Shown: positions 32,927 to 41,967, numbered from the stretch's first letter. The stretch: 64,000 bases of DNA from Lysobacter sp. cf310 (GCF_900114355.1 NZ_FOSS01000002.1:62001-126000), one strand, 5' to 3'. Numbers and translations: made by a program. The notes: generated by a model from the letters alone, not told the origin.

Positions 32927-35314
32927 TCAATCTGGCCGATAGGATAGCCCAGGCGGCGCGGCCTCCACCCGCCTGGCCGCGTCCCACAGCCTCGGATGTG
33001 CCTGGCGTCGCGTTTCCAGCGCGGGCCCGCCCGCCGCCAGCCGCAGCCGCAGGGCCCCGCCGCGGCTGGTGTCCCAGACGCGGGCGCCGGCCGCGCGCCA
33101 GCGCGCCAGCACCTGCGGCTTGGGGTGGCCGTAGCGGTTGCCGTAGCCGCTGGAGATCAGGGCGTGGCGGGCGCCGGTAGCGGCCACGAAAGCAGGATCC
33201 GAGGAGCTGCGGCTGCCGTGATGGGCGACCAGGACCACCTCCGCACGCAGGTCGCGGCGGCCGCTTTCGCGGTCGCGACGGACCAGATCGCGTTCGACCA
33301 CTTCGCCGATGTCGCCGGTGAGCAACACGGCGCCGTGCGCCGTGTCGATCCGCAGCACGCAACTGGACTCGTTGCGCAGGTACGGGAAATGAGGCGGCGG
33401 GTGCAGGAAGCGGAAGCGCACCCCGTCCCAGGTCCAGGCCTCGCCGGCGACGCAGGGCCGGGCCTGCGCGATTCCGGCGCCCTCAGGCGCGCGCCGCTCG
33501 CCGCCCGGAAAGGCCCGCGCCACCGCCTCCAGCCCGCCGGCGTGATCGTTGTCGCCGTGGCTGACGATCAGCCGGTCCAGCGAGCGCACGCCGCGCGCTC
33601 TCAGGGTCGGCAGCACCGCGCGTTCGCCGGCGTCGTAACCGTCGGCCACAGCCGGTCCGAAGTCGTACAGCAGCTCGTGGTGCGCGGTGCGCAGGTGCAC
33701 CGACAGACCCTGGCCGACGTCGATCACGGTCAGCTCGGCCTCGCCGGGCTGCGGCAAGTGCCGGTCCGGCCACAGCAACGGCAGCCACAGCAGCAGGGCC
33801 AAGGGCTTGCCGGGCACCCCGCGCGGCAGCAACAGCCAGAACGCGCCGAGCAGGGCCAGCGGCAGGGCGAACCAGGGCGGCTCGGGCAACCACCACAGCG
33901 CCAGGCGGCCGGCGGCCAAGCGTTCGAAACAGGGCCAGCTCAGGTCGAAGCAGAACGCGGCCAGCCGCCAGGCGCCCTCGCCCGCCCCCGTCCACAGCAG
34001 GTCCAGGCCGGTGCCGATCAAGGCCAGCGGCACCACTACCAGGCTCCACCAGGGCACGGCGAGCAGATTGGCGAGCGGACCGGCCAGCGAGGCCTGGCCG
34101 AACAGCGCCACACAGGCCGGCAACAGACCCAGGGTGGCCACGCCCTGCGCGGACAGGAATTCGCGTAGCGGCGAAGGCCGTGGTCCGCTGCGCGGCAGGC
34201 ACCACAGCAGCCAGGCCACCCCCAGAAAGCTCAGCCAGAAGCCCGCGCCCAGCACCGCCAGCGGATCCACCAGCAGCACCGCGATCGCGGCCAGCGCCAG
34301 CGCCCCGGCGCCCTCGAACGGTCGCCGCGACAGGCGCACGCCGGCGACCACCGCGATCATCAGCAAAGTACGCACCGTGGGCAGCGCGAACCCCGCCAGC
34401 GCGGCGTACAGCAAGGCACCGACAGCGGCCGCCGACGCCGCCGCGATCGGCCGCGGCCAACGCCGCGCCAACTCCGGCCGCAGGCGCCACAGGCCGCGCA
34501 CGATCAAGGCGAAGAAGCCCGCGACCAGGCCGACGTGGAAGCCGGAGATCGCGATCAGGTGGGTGAGCCCGTTCGCGCGCAGCACCTCCCAGTCGCGCTC
34601 GCCCAAGGCGCGGGTGTCGCCCAACGCGAGCGCGCGCACGTAGCGCGACGAGGGCACCGCCACCGCGTCGCGGATGCGGTCGGACAAGCGTTCGCGCAAG
34701 GCCTCCAGCCCGCCCGCCGGCGCCAGCAGTTGCGCTCGCTCGGCGGCGACCAGATAGCCGTTCGCGCTCAGGCCCTGCATCAGCGCGTACTTCTCGGCGT
34801 CGGGCCCGCCTGGATTGCGCAAGCCGCGCGGCGCGCGCAACCGCAGTTTCCAGCGCCAGCGCTGACCCGCGCGCAGCACCTCTCGCTCGACGCGATCGTC
34901 GCTGTACCAGGATAGGCGCAGCAGGCGTCCGCGCAAGGGCGGTACCTGATCGTCGCTATCGTCGACGCGGAACAGCAAGCGCGTACGCCTGAGTTCGTGC
35001 ACGGGCATTTCGACGATGCGCCCGGACACCGTCGCCTGCCGCCGTTCCCACTCCGGCGGCAACTGCCGGGACAAGGCGTAAGCCGCGTGCAGTCCGGTCC
35101 AGGCGAATCCCACCAGCGCGACACCCAACAGACGCCGCGCGCCGCCGCAGCGGCCCCAGACCAGCGCGCCGACCGCGAGCAGGGGCAACAGCAGCAGGAC
35201 CGGCCACAGAGCGGGCGCCGAGAGGCAGAGCGCGCCCCCCGCGAGCAAGCCGATCGCCGCGGCCGGGCCGAAGGCGGCTACCGTCGTCGCACGGGTCCCA
35301 TCGCCCTTCGCCAT
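32927..35314 (-). CDS. comEC: DNA internalisation competence protein ComEC/Rec2
   Basis: 795 residues. An N-terminal hydrophobic start (helices LLAGGALCLSAPALWPVLLL) is followed by an OB-like DUF4131 region. The competence channel domain with many helices begins at about 215, signature NGLTHLIAISGFHVGLVAG. A C-terminal metallo-beta-lactamase domain (about 530-780) has VSHGDNDHAGGL and LLTGDIGEV. It carries single-stranded DNA across the inner membrane in natural transformation. All three domains look intact. It heads the envelope block, 28 bases before exbB. Confidence 0.95.
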   Translation of the reverse strand: MAKGDGTRATTVAAFGPAAAIGLLAGGALCLSAPALWPVLLLLPLLAVGALVWGRCGGARRLLGVALVGFAWTGLHAAYALSRQLPPEWERRQATVSGRIVEMPVHELRRTRLLFRVDDSDDQVPPLRGRLLRLSWYSDDRVEREVLRAGQRWRWKLRLRAPRGLRNPGGPDAEKYALMQGLSANGYLVAAERAQLLAPAGGLEALRERLSDRIRDAVAVPSSRYVRALALGDTRALGERDWEVLRANGLTHLIAISGFHVGLVAGFFALIVRGLWRLRPELARRWPRPIAAASAAAVGALLYAALAGFALPTVRTLLMIAVVAGVRLSRRPFEGAGALALAAIAVLLVDPLAVLGAGFWLSFLGVAWLLWCLPRSGPRPSPLREFLSAQGVATLGLLPACVALFGQASLAGPLANLLAVPWWSLVVVPLALIGTGLDLLWTGAGEGAWRLAAFCFDLSWPCFERLAAGRLALWWLPEPPWFALPLALLGAFWLLLPRGVPGKPLALLLWLPLLWPDRHLPQPGEAELTVIDVGQGLSVHLRTAHHELLYDFGPAVADGYDAGERAVLPTLRARGVRSLDRLIVSHGDNDHAGGLEAVARAFPGGERRAPEGAGIAQARPCVAGEAWTWDGVRFRFLHPPPHFPYLRNESSCVLRIDTAHGAVLLTGDIGEVVERDLVRRDRESGRRDLRAEVVLVAHHGSRSSSDPAFVAATGARHALISSGYGNRYGHPKPQVLARWRAAGARVWDTSRGGALRLRLAAGGPALETRRQAHPRLWDAARRVEAAPPGLSYRPD

Positions 35315-35488
35315 CGCCTCGTCCGCACCGAATCGTCGGCACCCAGCTTAGGAAGCGCGTCGGCGCGCCACTATCGGCGTCATGCCCGATGCGACCTAGG
35401 ATTAATCCGAATGCCGACGGCATCGCAGCCTCCCGTATGATCGCCATGAACGGCGCTGGCGGCGGGGCGGCCAAGGAGAGCAGACACC

Positions 35489-35878
35489 ATGCAGCAGACC
35501 TACCGCGGTTCCTGCCATTGCGGCCGCGTGAGCTTCGAGCTCGACGGCGAGGTGAAATACGCGATCGAGTGCAACTGTTCGATCTGCCGCCGCAAGGGCG
35601 CGCTTTGGCACGGCACCGCCGACGCCAGCCTGCGCATCCTCAGCGGCGAGTCCGAGCTGACCCTGTATCGGTTCAACACCATGACCGCGAAGCACTATTC
35701 GTGCCGGCATTGCGGCATCTCGCCGTTCTCGCGCCCGCGCCTGGACCCCAGCGTGTGGGTGGTGAACATCCGCTGCCTGGAAGGCGTGGACCTGGCCTCG
35801 CTGCCCGTGCACGGGTTCGATGGCGAGCACTGGGAGGATGCCGCGCGGGCCCTGCGCGGCGGATCGCAAACGACTTAG
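35489..35878 (+). CDS. GFA/CENP-V-domain zinc protein
   Basis: 129 residues. Zinc ligands are visible in the family order: GSCHCGRVSFEL, ECNCSICRRKG and SCRHCGISPF. Members resemble glutathione-dependent formaldehyde-activating enzyme, but most, including short ones like this, have no proven substrate. AAGGAGAGCAGACACC before the ATG is a strong ribosome site. It is divergent from comEC with a spacer of about 175 bases. Confidence 0.9.
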   Translation: MQQTYRGSCHCGRVSFELDGEVKYAIECNCSICRRKGALWHGTADASLRILSGESELTLYRFNTMTAKHYSCRHCGISPFSRPRLDPSVWVVNIRCLEGVDLASLPVHGFDGEHWEDAARALRGGSQTT

Positions 35879-35985
35879 CCGATGTGCGGATCGACCTGCC
35901 TGGCTAGCCGGCGACGCCGTTGCCCGCAGCCCTGTTCGCGTTGCTTACACTGCGCCAGAATGCCGGATCGCTCAGGGGAACCCGC

Positions 35986-36381
35986 ATGTTGCTCCCGATT
36001 CTGTTGGCCGCCGCAACCTGCGGCCTGCCGCCCGACTCGAACCTGGATTCGGTCATCGCTTTCGGCAACTCGACCTCGTATCCGCTCGGGATGAAGACCT
36101 GCAAACAGCTGTTTCCCGAACACAGCGACGCCTACGACGCCGCCTTGAAGGAATGGAAGGCCGCCAACGTCGACAAGGTGAAGGCCGGCCGCGGCATCAT
36201 CGCCGAAGAGGGGCGACGCACCGGCGTCGACACCATCGGCATGATTCGCGACAACCAGATCTGGCTGGACGAACGCTTGCGCGCGGCGCCGAAGGAACAG
36301 CAGACCAATAGCTGCAATCAGCTGCTAAAGGAGATTCGTGGCGATGGCGATGGCGATCCCGCCTCCGGCTCGAATGGATGA
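35986..36381 (+). CDS. Small secreted protein (131 aa)
   Basis: Begins MLLPILLAAATCGLPPDSNL, a short signal peptide with Cys12 where a lipobox Cys might stand, although AATC is only a poor lipobox. The mature part is helical and charged (CKQLFPEHSDAYDAALKEWK, DNQIWLDERLRAAPKEQQTN) with two further Cys. AGGGGAACCC before the ATG supports this start over one 22 codons upstream. Not recognised. First of a run of four small plus-strand genes. Confidence 0.6.
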   Translation: MLLPILLAAATCGLPPDSNLDSVIAFGNSTSYPLGMKTCKQLFPEHSDAYDAALKEWKAANVDKVKAGRGIIAEEGRRTGVDTIGMIRDNQIWLDERLRAAPKEQQTNSCNQLLKEIRGDGDGDPASGSNG

Positions 36382-36481
36382 GCGGCGCGATCTCGCTCTC
36401 CAGGATCTGGTCGGACGACGATTTGACCGAATTGCGAATCCTTGCAGCCGACACGAGTTCGTCGTCAGCCGGAGATACACC

Positions 36482-36949
36482 ATGCGTTTTGGCAGTCTGT
36501 TGGCATTCTCGCTACTCGCATACGCCTGCCACGGCCAAGCCCTCGCCGGCTCTGCCCCCGCCAGCCTGACCTGCACGCCGCTGACCAAGGGATCGAGCAT
36601 GCAGCTCGACGGCACGATTCCGGCGAGCGAGGAAACCCTGTCCCTGGTCGTTTCCAGCCGCGAACACCGCTACACGCTCAGCGACGCGGGCTCCGAAACC
36701 ACGGTGATCGAGTCCCTGGCGGAGGGCGTGTTCGCGCTGAACATCAGGTCGCGCGGCTTCGATACCACGCTGTATGCCATTCCCGCCACGGTCAAGGCCA
36801 CGCCCCTGCCCTACGGCACCGACGCCCGCTTCGTCGCGAAACTGACCGCGCTGCGTCCCTCGCGCCATGCGGCCGCCGGCGCCAGCTACCTCTACGACGA
36901 CTACGTACGCGACATCAAGATGTCCTGCCACTATCGCTACGAGATATGA
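36482..36949 (+). CDS. Small secreted protein (155 aa)
   Basis: MRFGSLLAFSLLAYACHGQA followed by LAGSA is a signal peptide; the mature part of about 130 residues is beta-rich (LDGTIPASEETLSLVVSSRE, VFALNIRSRGFDTTLYAIPA) with Cys at the start (LTCTPLTKG) and the end (KMSCHYRYEI), likely a disulphide. Not recognised. The upstream in-frame extension overlaps the previous gene and lacks a signal peptide, so this ATG is chosen. Confidence 0.65.
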   Translation: MRFGSLLAFSLLAYACHGQALAGSAPASLTCTPLTKGSSMQLDGTIPASEETLSLVVSSREHRYTLSDAGSETTVIESLAEGVFALNIRSRGFDTTLYAIPATVKATPLPYGTDARFVAKLTALRPSRHAAAGASYLYDDYVRDIKMSCHYRYEI

Positions 36950-37070
36950 GCGCGCAGGCCACCCGTCGGCGACGGCAAACCGAAGATTCGAACACCGCTC
37001 CGTGGCGACAGGGTCGCGCCGACCTCGCCGACGATTCCGTTTGATACGCGCGCAGCATCGAGGAGGCTCT

Positions 37071-37490
37071 TTGTCCGACGTCAACATGGAAGCGATTCTC
37101 TCCGCGCTGGCCCTGCTGGGCGGCGCGATCGCCTGGCTGCATCAGCTGCGCACCAAGTCGCGCCGCGACAAGATCAAGCTCGACCTGGAGATCCTCGAAA
37201 AGTCGAGGCACCTGTTCGGCGAGACGGACGAGCGCACGAATCGGGTGCGGGCCGCGGTCGGGCGGCGGATGGATCGGGTTTACGGCGAACAGTCCGGGCA
37301 AGGCCGCAAGCCCCTGCCCTGGGCCGACCTGGTGCTGCTGCTGTTCTGCATCGGCGGCGCGATCTTCTTCGTCAGGAACGGCATCGCCGGCAGCGAAGCC
37401 TGGGAACTGGTGCTGGCGGGCCTGCTGGCCTTCGTCGGCGCCGGCGCGGCGATGAACGCCCTGGAGCACCGGCGGGACACGGACAGCTAG
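37071..37490 (+). CDS. Small membrane protein (139 aa)
   Basis: Starts at TTG (SDVNMEAILSALALLGGAIA), chosen because AGGAGG lies 5 bases before it; the ATG five codons later is too far from that site. The first helix is ILSALALLGGAIAWLHQL. A long charged cytosolic helix follows (RDKIKLDLEILEKSRHLFGE). Two more helices close the protein (LVLLLFCIGGAIFFV and LVLAGLLAFVGAGAAMNAL). No family is recognised. The charged coiled-coil-like middle suggests oligomerisation. Confidence 0.6.
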   Translation: MSDVNMEAILSALALLGGAIAWLHQLRTKSRRDKIKLDLEILEKSRHLFGETDERTNRVRAAVGRRMDRVYGEQSGQGRKPLPWADLVLLLFCIGGAIFFVRNGIAGSEAWELVLAGLLAFVGAGAAMNALEHRRDTDS

Positions 37491-37524
37491 AATCCAGCAC
37501 ACGCTTAGAGCCAAGATCACCCGC

Positions 37525-37779
37525 ATGGCCGCAAACGAGTTACCGCTGCGCTGCCCCTGCTGCGGCTGCAAGACCTTGGATGAGCGTCGCGCCTACGAGA
37601 TCTGCGCGGTGTGCTGCTGGGAGGACGACGGCCAGGACACCACCAACGCCGATGAGGTCCGCGGCGGGCCGAATGGCGAGCTCAGTTTGAGCCTGGCCAG
37701 ACTCAACTACGGCCAGTTCGGTGCGTGCCACAGGCGCTTCCTGCCGCGCGTGCGCGCGCCGCGTCCCGAAGAAATCTGA
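37525..37779 (+). CDS. Cysteine-rich CPCC-domain protein (84 aa)
   Basis: The motif LRCPCCGCKTLDERRAYEIC, followed by AVCCWEDDGQD, is the signature of the small Cys_rich_CPCC family, probably a zinc ribbon with the four Cys pairs as ligands. Members are often found next to toxin-immunity genes or stand alone; their function is not established. No signal peptide, so it is cytosolic. Length is typical. The ribosome site is weak. It converges with lolD. Confidence 0.8.
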   Translation: MAANELPLRCPCCGCKTLDERRAYEICAVCCWEDDGQDTTNADEVRGGPNGELSLSLARLNYGQFGACHRRFLPRVRAPRPEEI

Positions 37780-37816
37780 GCGAAGCTCAGGTCCGGCGGA
37801 CTGGACCTATCCGCGA

Positions 37817-38536
37817 TCAGACCTCGCTGGCGGCCAGCTGGCGCAGCTTACCTTCGTGCAGCTCCAGCACGCGATCCAGACGGCGCGCGAGGCGGCGGTC
37901 GTGGGTGACCAGAACCAGGCTGGTGCCCTGCTCGCGGTTCAAGGCCAGCATGAGCTCGAACACCGTCGCGGCGGTCTTCTCGTCCAGATTGCCGGTGGGT
38001 TCGTCGCCGAGCACGCAGGCGGGCTTGTTGACCAGGGCACGCGCGACCGCGGCGCGCTGGCGCTCGCCGCCGGACAGCTCGCCGGGCTTGTGTTCGAGAC
38101 GATGGCCCAGGCCGACCGATTCCAGCAGCGCCTTGGCGCGCTGGCTGGCGTCGGGCACGGCCGCGCCCGCCAACAGCACCGGCAGCATCACGTTCTCCAG
38201 CGCGGTGAACTCGGGCAACAGGTGGTGGAACTGATAGACGAAGCCCAGCGCCTGGTTGCGCAGCGCGCCGCGGGCGGCGTCGGACAAGGCGTTCATGCGC
38301 CGCCCGGCGACGAAGACCTCGCCCGCGGTCGGGGTGTCGAGACCGCCGAGCAAATGCAGCAGGGTGCTCTTGCCGGCGCCGGACGCGCCGAGGATGGCGA
38401 CGGTCTCGCCGCGCTCCACCGCCAGGTCCAGGCCGTCGAACACCGGCGTGCGCATCTTGCCCTCGGCGTAGGTCATGGCCAGGCCGGAGCAGCGGATCAC
38501 CGCGTCGTCGGCCATTTCGGCTTGCGGATTACTCAT
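37817..38536 (-). CDS. lolD: Lipoprotein-releasing ABC transporter ATPase
   Basis: 239 residues. Walker A is [12 protein letters not shown], signature [15 protein letters not shown], Walker [14 protein letters not shown], and switch His in LVTHDRRLA. The Q-loop [18 protein letters not shown] is typical of LolD, which powers release of outer-membrane lipoproteins from the inner membrane to LolA. The gene overlaps the permease gene by 8 nt. It ends a long leftward run that begins with the succinate dehydrogenase genes. Confidence 0.95.
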   Translation of the reverse strand: MSNPQAEMADDAVIRCSGLAMTYAEGKMRTPVFDGLDLAVERGETVAILGASGAGKSTLLHLLGGLDTPTAGEVFVAGRRMNALSDAARGALRNQALGFVYQFHHLLPEFTALENVMLPVLLAGAAVPDASQRAKALLESVGLGHRLEHKPGELSGGERQRAAVARALVNKPACVLGDEPTGNLDEKTAATVFELMLALNREQGTSLVLVTHDRRLARRLDRVLELHEGKLRQLAASEV

Positions 38537-39773
38537 AGCGCAGCGCCTCCGCCGGAGCCGTGCGCGCGGCGCGCCAGGCGGGATAGATGGTGGCGACGAA
38601 GGCCATCGCCAGCGCGACCGCGGCGATCGCGACCACGTCGCCGGATTGCAGGTCGGTGGGCAGGCCGGTGATGTAGTAGACGTCCTCGGGCAACAACTGC
38701 ACGCCCAGCACCTTCTCGATGGCCTTGAGGATGTGTTCGAGGTTGAGGGTGAGGACGATGCCGCCGATCACGCCCAGCACGGTGCCGATCACGCCGATCA
38801 GGGTGCCCTGTACCACGAACACCTGCATCACCCCGCGCGGGGTCAGGCCCAGGGTGCGCAGGATCGCGATGTCGGCCTGCTTGTCGGTGACCAGCATCAC
38901 CTGCGAGGACACCAGGTTGAACGCGCCCATCGCGATGATCAGCGACAGCAGGATCGCCATGATGGTTTTTTCCATCTTCAGCGCGCGGAACATGTTGGCG
39001 TTGTCGCTGGTCCAGTCGCTGACGTTGTAGGGCCCGCCCAGGCCGATCGCGAGATCGCGCGCCACGTCCCAGGCCAGGTCCATGTCGTGCAGCCTCAGGC
39101 GCACCCCGGTGACGCCGTCGCCCATGCGCAGCACGCGCTGGATGTCGCGCAGGTTGACCACCGCCAGGCCCTTGTCGAACTCGTTGTAGCCGGCCTCGAA
39201 GATGCCGCTGACGGTGAAGCGCTTGAGCTGCGGCAGCGCACCCATCGGGGTGCTGCGGAAGTCGGAGGTCATCATCACCACGCTGTCGCCAACCCCGACG
39301 CCCAGCCACGCCGCCAGTTCCTTGCCGAGCACGATGTTGTAGCTGCCGGGGGTCAGCGAATCGAGCTTGCCCTGGACCATCTTTTCGGCCAGCACCGAGA
39401 CCTTGCCCTCCTCGGCCGGTAGCACGCCGCGCACCATCGCGGGCTGGTTGCGCGCGCCGGACAGCAGGGTCTCCTTCTCGATGTAGGGCGCCGCGCCGGC
39501 CACGCGCTTATCGGCGATGGCGGCGTCGACGGCGCGCTGCCAGTCGGTGAGCGGCTCGCCATAGGCGCTGACGGTGGCGTGCGCGGCCATCTGCAGCATG
39601 CGGTCGCGGATTTCGCGCTGGAAGCCGCTCATCACCGCCAGGGTGGTGATCAGGGCGGTCACGCCCAAGGCGATGCCCGCGATCGAGGCCAGCGAGATGA
39701 AGGAGATGAAGCCGTTGCGGCGCTTGGCGCGCAGGTAGCGCAGGCCGATGGCGACAGGAATAGGTTTGAACAT
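38529..39773 (-). CDS. lolC: Lipoprotein-releasing ABC transporter permease LolC/LolE
   Basis: 414 residues. The LolCE start is clear: [20 protein letters not shown] then a helix [19 protein letters not shown] periplasmic MacB-like domain (about 45-265) is followed by three helices ([53 protein letters not shown]). Only one permease gene is present beside lolD, so this organism may use a single LolF-type homodimer in place of LolC plus LolE, unless the partner lies elsewhere. The permease carries lipoproteins from the membrane to LolA. Symbol lolC versus lolE or lolF is not settled. Confidence 0.93.
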   Translation of the reverse strand: MFKPIPVAIGLRYLRAKRRNGFISFISLASIAGIALGVTALITTLAVMSGFQREIRDRMLQMAAHATVSAYGEPLTDWQRAVDAAIADKRVAGAAPYIEKETLLSGARNQPAMVRGVLPAEEGKVSVLAEKMVQGKLDSLTPGSYNIVLGKELAAWLGVGVGDSVVMMTSDFRSTPMGALPQLKRFTVSGIFEAGYNEFDKGLAVVNLRDIQRVLRMGDGVTGVRLRLHDMDLAWDVARDLAIGLGGPYNVSDWTSDNANMFRALKMEKTIMAILLSLIIAMGAFNLVSSQVMLVTDKQADIAILRTLGLTPRGVMQVFVVQGTLIGVIGTVLGVIGGIVLTLNLEHILKAIEKVLGVQLLPEDVYYITGLPTDLQSGDVVAIAAVALAMAFVATIYPAWRAARTAPAEALRYE

Positions 39774-39779
39774 ATCCGG

Positions 39780-40226
39780 CTATGGTGCCATCGAAAGCGA
39801 ATCGGGCGTAGGCGTTTGGACCGGCCAAGCCAGCCGCAGTTCACGACGGCCGGTGGAATCCAGGGTGTCGGGCCACCAGATCCGGTGCCGGAGCCGGCCG
39901 GAGCCGTCGCGATAGCGCAGAAACGCTAGCGGACCACGCCATTGCAGGGCCGGCTGGTCCAGAGGCGCGCCGTCCAGGGCGACCGCGTCAGCCGAGACCA
40001 CCAGTTGCTGCGGCGCGCGGCGTAGCTCCCTCCCCGCCAGCCAGGCGCCGTAGAGCGCGGCGCCCGCGGCCAAGGGCAGCGACCAGGGCGCCGGCAATTC
40101 GCTGCTCAGGACCGCACCGGCCGCGAGCAGGCCGATCGCGACCAGCGCGCAGGCGAGCGAGCGCGAAGGCCGCCATTCAAGCCGGCATGGCGCGGATGCG
40201 TTGGATGAGCGCGTCGAGTTCGGCAT
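39780..40226 (-). CDS. ygfX: YgfX/CptA-like membrane protein
   Basis: 148 residues. The start [20 protein letters not shown] with a helical hairpin ([14 protein letters not shown] then [17 protein letters not shown]) and a small beta domain after it ([35 protein letters not shown]) fit the YgfX family. In E. coli YgfX is encoded with SdhE (YgfY) and has been described as a toxin acting on cytoskeletal proteins, or as an SdhE partner. Here it overlaps sdhE by 50 nt, more than usual, so the true start may be later; the ATG is used because no better-placed one follows. Confidence 0.82.
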   Translation of the reverse strand: MPNSTRSSNASAPCRLEWRPSRSLACALVAIGLLAAGAVLSSELPAPWSLPLAAGAALYGAWLAGRELRRAPQQLVVSADAVALDGAPLDQPALQWRGPLAFLRYRDGSGRLRHRIWWPDTLDSTGRRELRLAWPVQTPTPDSLSMAP

Positions 40227-40425
40227 CGGGACAAGCGTCGTAGCCCATGAACCAGCGCCAGAGCTTATCGTCCTCGCAATCCAGCAAGCGTAGGAAAACG
40301 CCGCGCTGGGCCTCGGAATCCTGCGCCCAGGCGCGGTCGAGGTAGCGGCCGAACAGCTGATCCAGCTCGCGCATGCCGCGACGGCTGCGCCAGCGCAGGC
40401 GCCGCAGTTCGACGTCGTCAGTCAT
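40177..40425 (-). CDS. sdhE: Succinate dehydrogenase flavinylation factor SdhE
   Basis: 82 residues. [20 protein letters not shown] is the RGxxE-type signature (RRGMRELD) needed to attach FAD covalently to SdhA, and the rest is a helical bundle ([20 protein letters not shown]). Length is typical. It follows sdhCDAB on the same strand with a MAPEG gene, two secreted-protein genes and a possible small peptide gene between. It overlaps ygfX by 50 nt and the possible 56-aa gene by 8 nt. Confidence 0.95.
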   Translation of the reverse strand: MTDDVELRRLRWRSRRGMRELDQLFGRYLDRAWAQDSEAQRGVFLRLLDCEDDKLWRWFMGYDACPDAELDALIQRIRAMPA

Positions 40426-40588
40426 GGTTGGCAGCCTCCTGGGACGGTGTCGTCCTGGCATCGGTCGGTGTGTGCGAACTTGCGCGCAGGCCGGCGTCCG
40501 CATCGGGGCCGCAGTAGCCGGCCATAACGACGGCATCAGGGGCCACGGCGCGGCCGGCGACCGCCTCCCCCTCTTCACGGTAGGCCAT
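40418..40588 (-). CDS. Possible 56-aa peptide coupled to sdhE
   Basis: Too short to be found by default. ATG with GGGAGG 6 bases upstream, starting [20 protein letters not shown], high third-position GC, and a stop overlapping the sdhE start by 8 nt (CATGACTGA). It also overlaps the end of the secreted-protein gene upstream by 14 nt, so three frames would be chained. It has no signal peptide and no recognised family. It could be a coupling ORF that delivers ribosomes to sdhE or a real peptide. Confidence is moderate because of the strong ribosome site and packing. Confidence 0.42.
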   Translation of the reverse strand: MAYREEGEAVAGRAVAPDAVVMAGYCGPDADAGLRASSHTPTDARTTPSQEAANHD

Positions 40589-41279
40589 CGCTGCCTCCCG
40601 CGGCCGGCGGCGTGGCGGGCGCCTTGTCGACGATGGCGCCGCACATGCCTTCGCCGGGCTTGCGCTGGCAGTACTCGCTCAGCTGCGCGGCGATTTCGGG
40701 ATCGCGCGCGACCAGGTCGCGAGTGGCGGCGGTCAAGGCGATGACGATGGCGTCGCCCTTGAGCAGCTTGCCGACCAGAGGCCAGCCGGATTCGGTTTCG
40801 CCGTGTTCGGCCAGGCGCAGGATCTGGGTCTTGTTTGCGCCGGCCTCGATACATCCCTGATAGCCTTCGGCCGGCTGCGGCCAGCGCGACAGGCAGGCGA
40901 ACTCGATGCGGCCGATATCGCTCTTGGCGTGGGCGAGCCCGGCTTTCAGCACCTCGATCGGGGCATTGCTCGCGAGCGAGCGCGCCAGCGAATCGGTCAT
41001 CACTTCGCGCGACATGTCGCGCACGATGCGGCGCTTCATGGCCAGATCGTTCTCGCTGTCGGAACCGGCGGAGTTCTCCGCCATGTAGTTCACCATGCCG
41101 TCCAGCAGGTCGACGAAGCGCGCGGTCACGACGTAGTCGCGCGCCACGCCCAACTGCTCGGCCGTCGGTGCCGCAGGCGCGGCCGACAGCGACCACGGCA
41201 GCGCCACCGCGAGCAGACTCAACAGCGCGATCCTGGCGCGACGCGTGCGCGGGCGGCGTGGCTGGGTACGGTCAGTCAT
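40575..41279 (-). CDS. Secreted protein, paralogue of its upstream neighbour (234 aa)
   Basis: Signal peptide [19 protein letters not shown] followed by [20 protein letters not shown]. The mature helical domain has [20 protein letters not shown], then [20 protein letters not shown] and CLSRWP, two Cys in [14 protein letters not shown], and an Ala/Pro-rich end. The same layout (LARxYV, REVxxxSLA, AxxxxDxGR, Cys pair) is seen in the gene before it, which overlaps by 8 nt, so the two are tandem duplicates. The layout is faintly like DUF2059-type periplasmic domains, but this is not certain. It lies in the run from sdhB to sdhE. Confidence 0.72.
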   Translation of the reverse strand: MTDRTQPRRPRTRRARIALLSLLAVALPWSLSAAPAAPTAEQLGVARDYVVTARFVDLLDGMVNYMAENSAGSDSENDLAMKRRIVRDMSREVMTDSLARSLASNAPIEVLKAGLAHAKSDIGRIEFACLSRWPQPAEGYQGCIEAGANKTQILRLAEHGETESGWPLVGKLLKGDAIVIALTAATRDLVARDPEIAAQLSEYCQRKPGEGMCGAIVDKAPATPPAAGGSDGLP

Positions 41280-41967
41280 GGATGCGGCTCTCGGCGGTGG
41301 GCGTCGCCCCGCTGGGCGCGCGCAAGGATGGACATGGACCGGCTTGCGGTTGGCGAGCGCAGTAATCGTCGAAGAAGCGGCGGGTATCGTCGTCGCTGGC
41401 CATCAGGGCGCGCAGCGCATCGGCGATGGCGCCCTGCATGCCCTGCGCCGCCAGTTGGTACACCTGTCCGGGCACGCCCACCTGGGCTTTTACCACCTGC
41501 GCGAACAAGGGCTGCTGGTCTTCGTCGCTGCCGAAGCAGCCCTCGCCGCGCGCTCCGGCGAAAGGCATGCGCGCGAAGCAGTCGGCGGCGAAACGGCCAG
41601 CGTCGGACCGGGCGTAGGCCGCGGCCTCGCGCAGTTGCTCTAGGCTGGCGCGTTCGGCCAAGGCCGCGGCCAGGGATTGCGCCAGGACCTCGCGCGGCAT
41701 GGCGCGCACCGCGCGCGCGAGCCGCTGCCGATCGGCGTCGGCATCCGGATCGGGCGGCGGCAGATGCTCGAGGAAGCCGTGCGGCTTGGCGTTGGCAACG
41801 TACTCGCGCGCCAGCGCCAGCCTGTCGGTTTGGGCGTTGTCGGCGGCCGGCGCGGCCAGGCTCCAGAGCGCTGCGCTCAGGGCGAGCACCAGCCACCCTC
41901 TTCGCCAGCTAGGGCCCGGTCGCGTCGACGTCGCGCCCGCATCCGAACTTGGGATCGGAGTCTTCAT
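41272..41967 (-). CDS. Secreted protein, tandem paralogue (231 aa)
   Basis: Signal peptide RGWLVLALSAALWSLAAPAA after a short basic stretch. The mature part shares with the next gene LALAREYVANA, REVLAQSLAAALAERASLEQ, LREAAAYARSDAGRFAADCF, and a Cys pair YCARQPQAGPC. The tail [18 protein letters not shown] is unlike its partner. The ATG at MKTPIPSSDAG overlaps the stop of the MAPEG gene (ATGA). It lies between sdhB and sdhE with the same direction; no function is recognised and there is no direct evidence of a role in complex II. Confidence 0.7.
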   Translation of the reverse strand: MKTPIPSSDAGATSTRPGPSWRRGWLVLALSAALWSLAAPAADNAQTDRLALAREYVANAKPHGFLEHLPPPDPDADADRQRLARAVRAMPREVLAQSLAAALAERASLEQLREAAAYARSDAGRFAADCFARMPFAGARGEGCFGSDEDQQPLFAQVVKAQVGVPGQVYQLAAQGMQGAIADALRALMASDDDTRRFFDDYCARQPQAGPCPSLRAPSGATPTAESRIHD

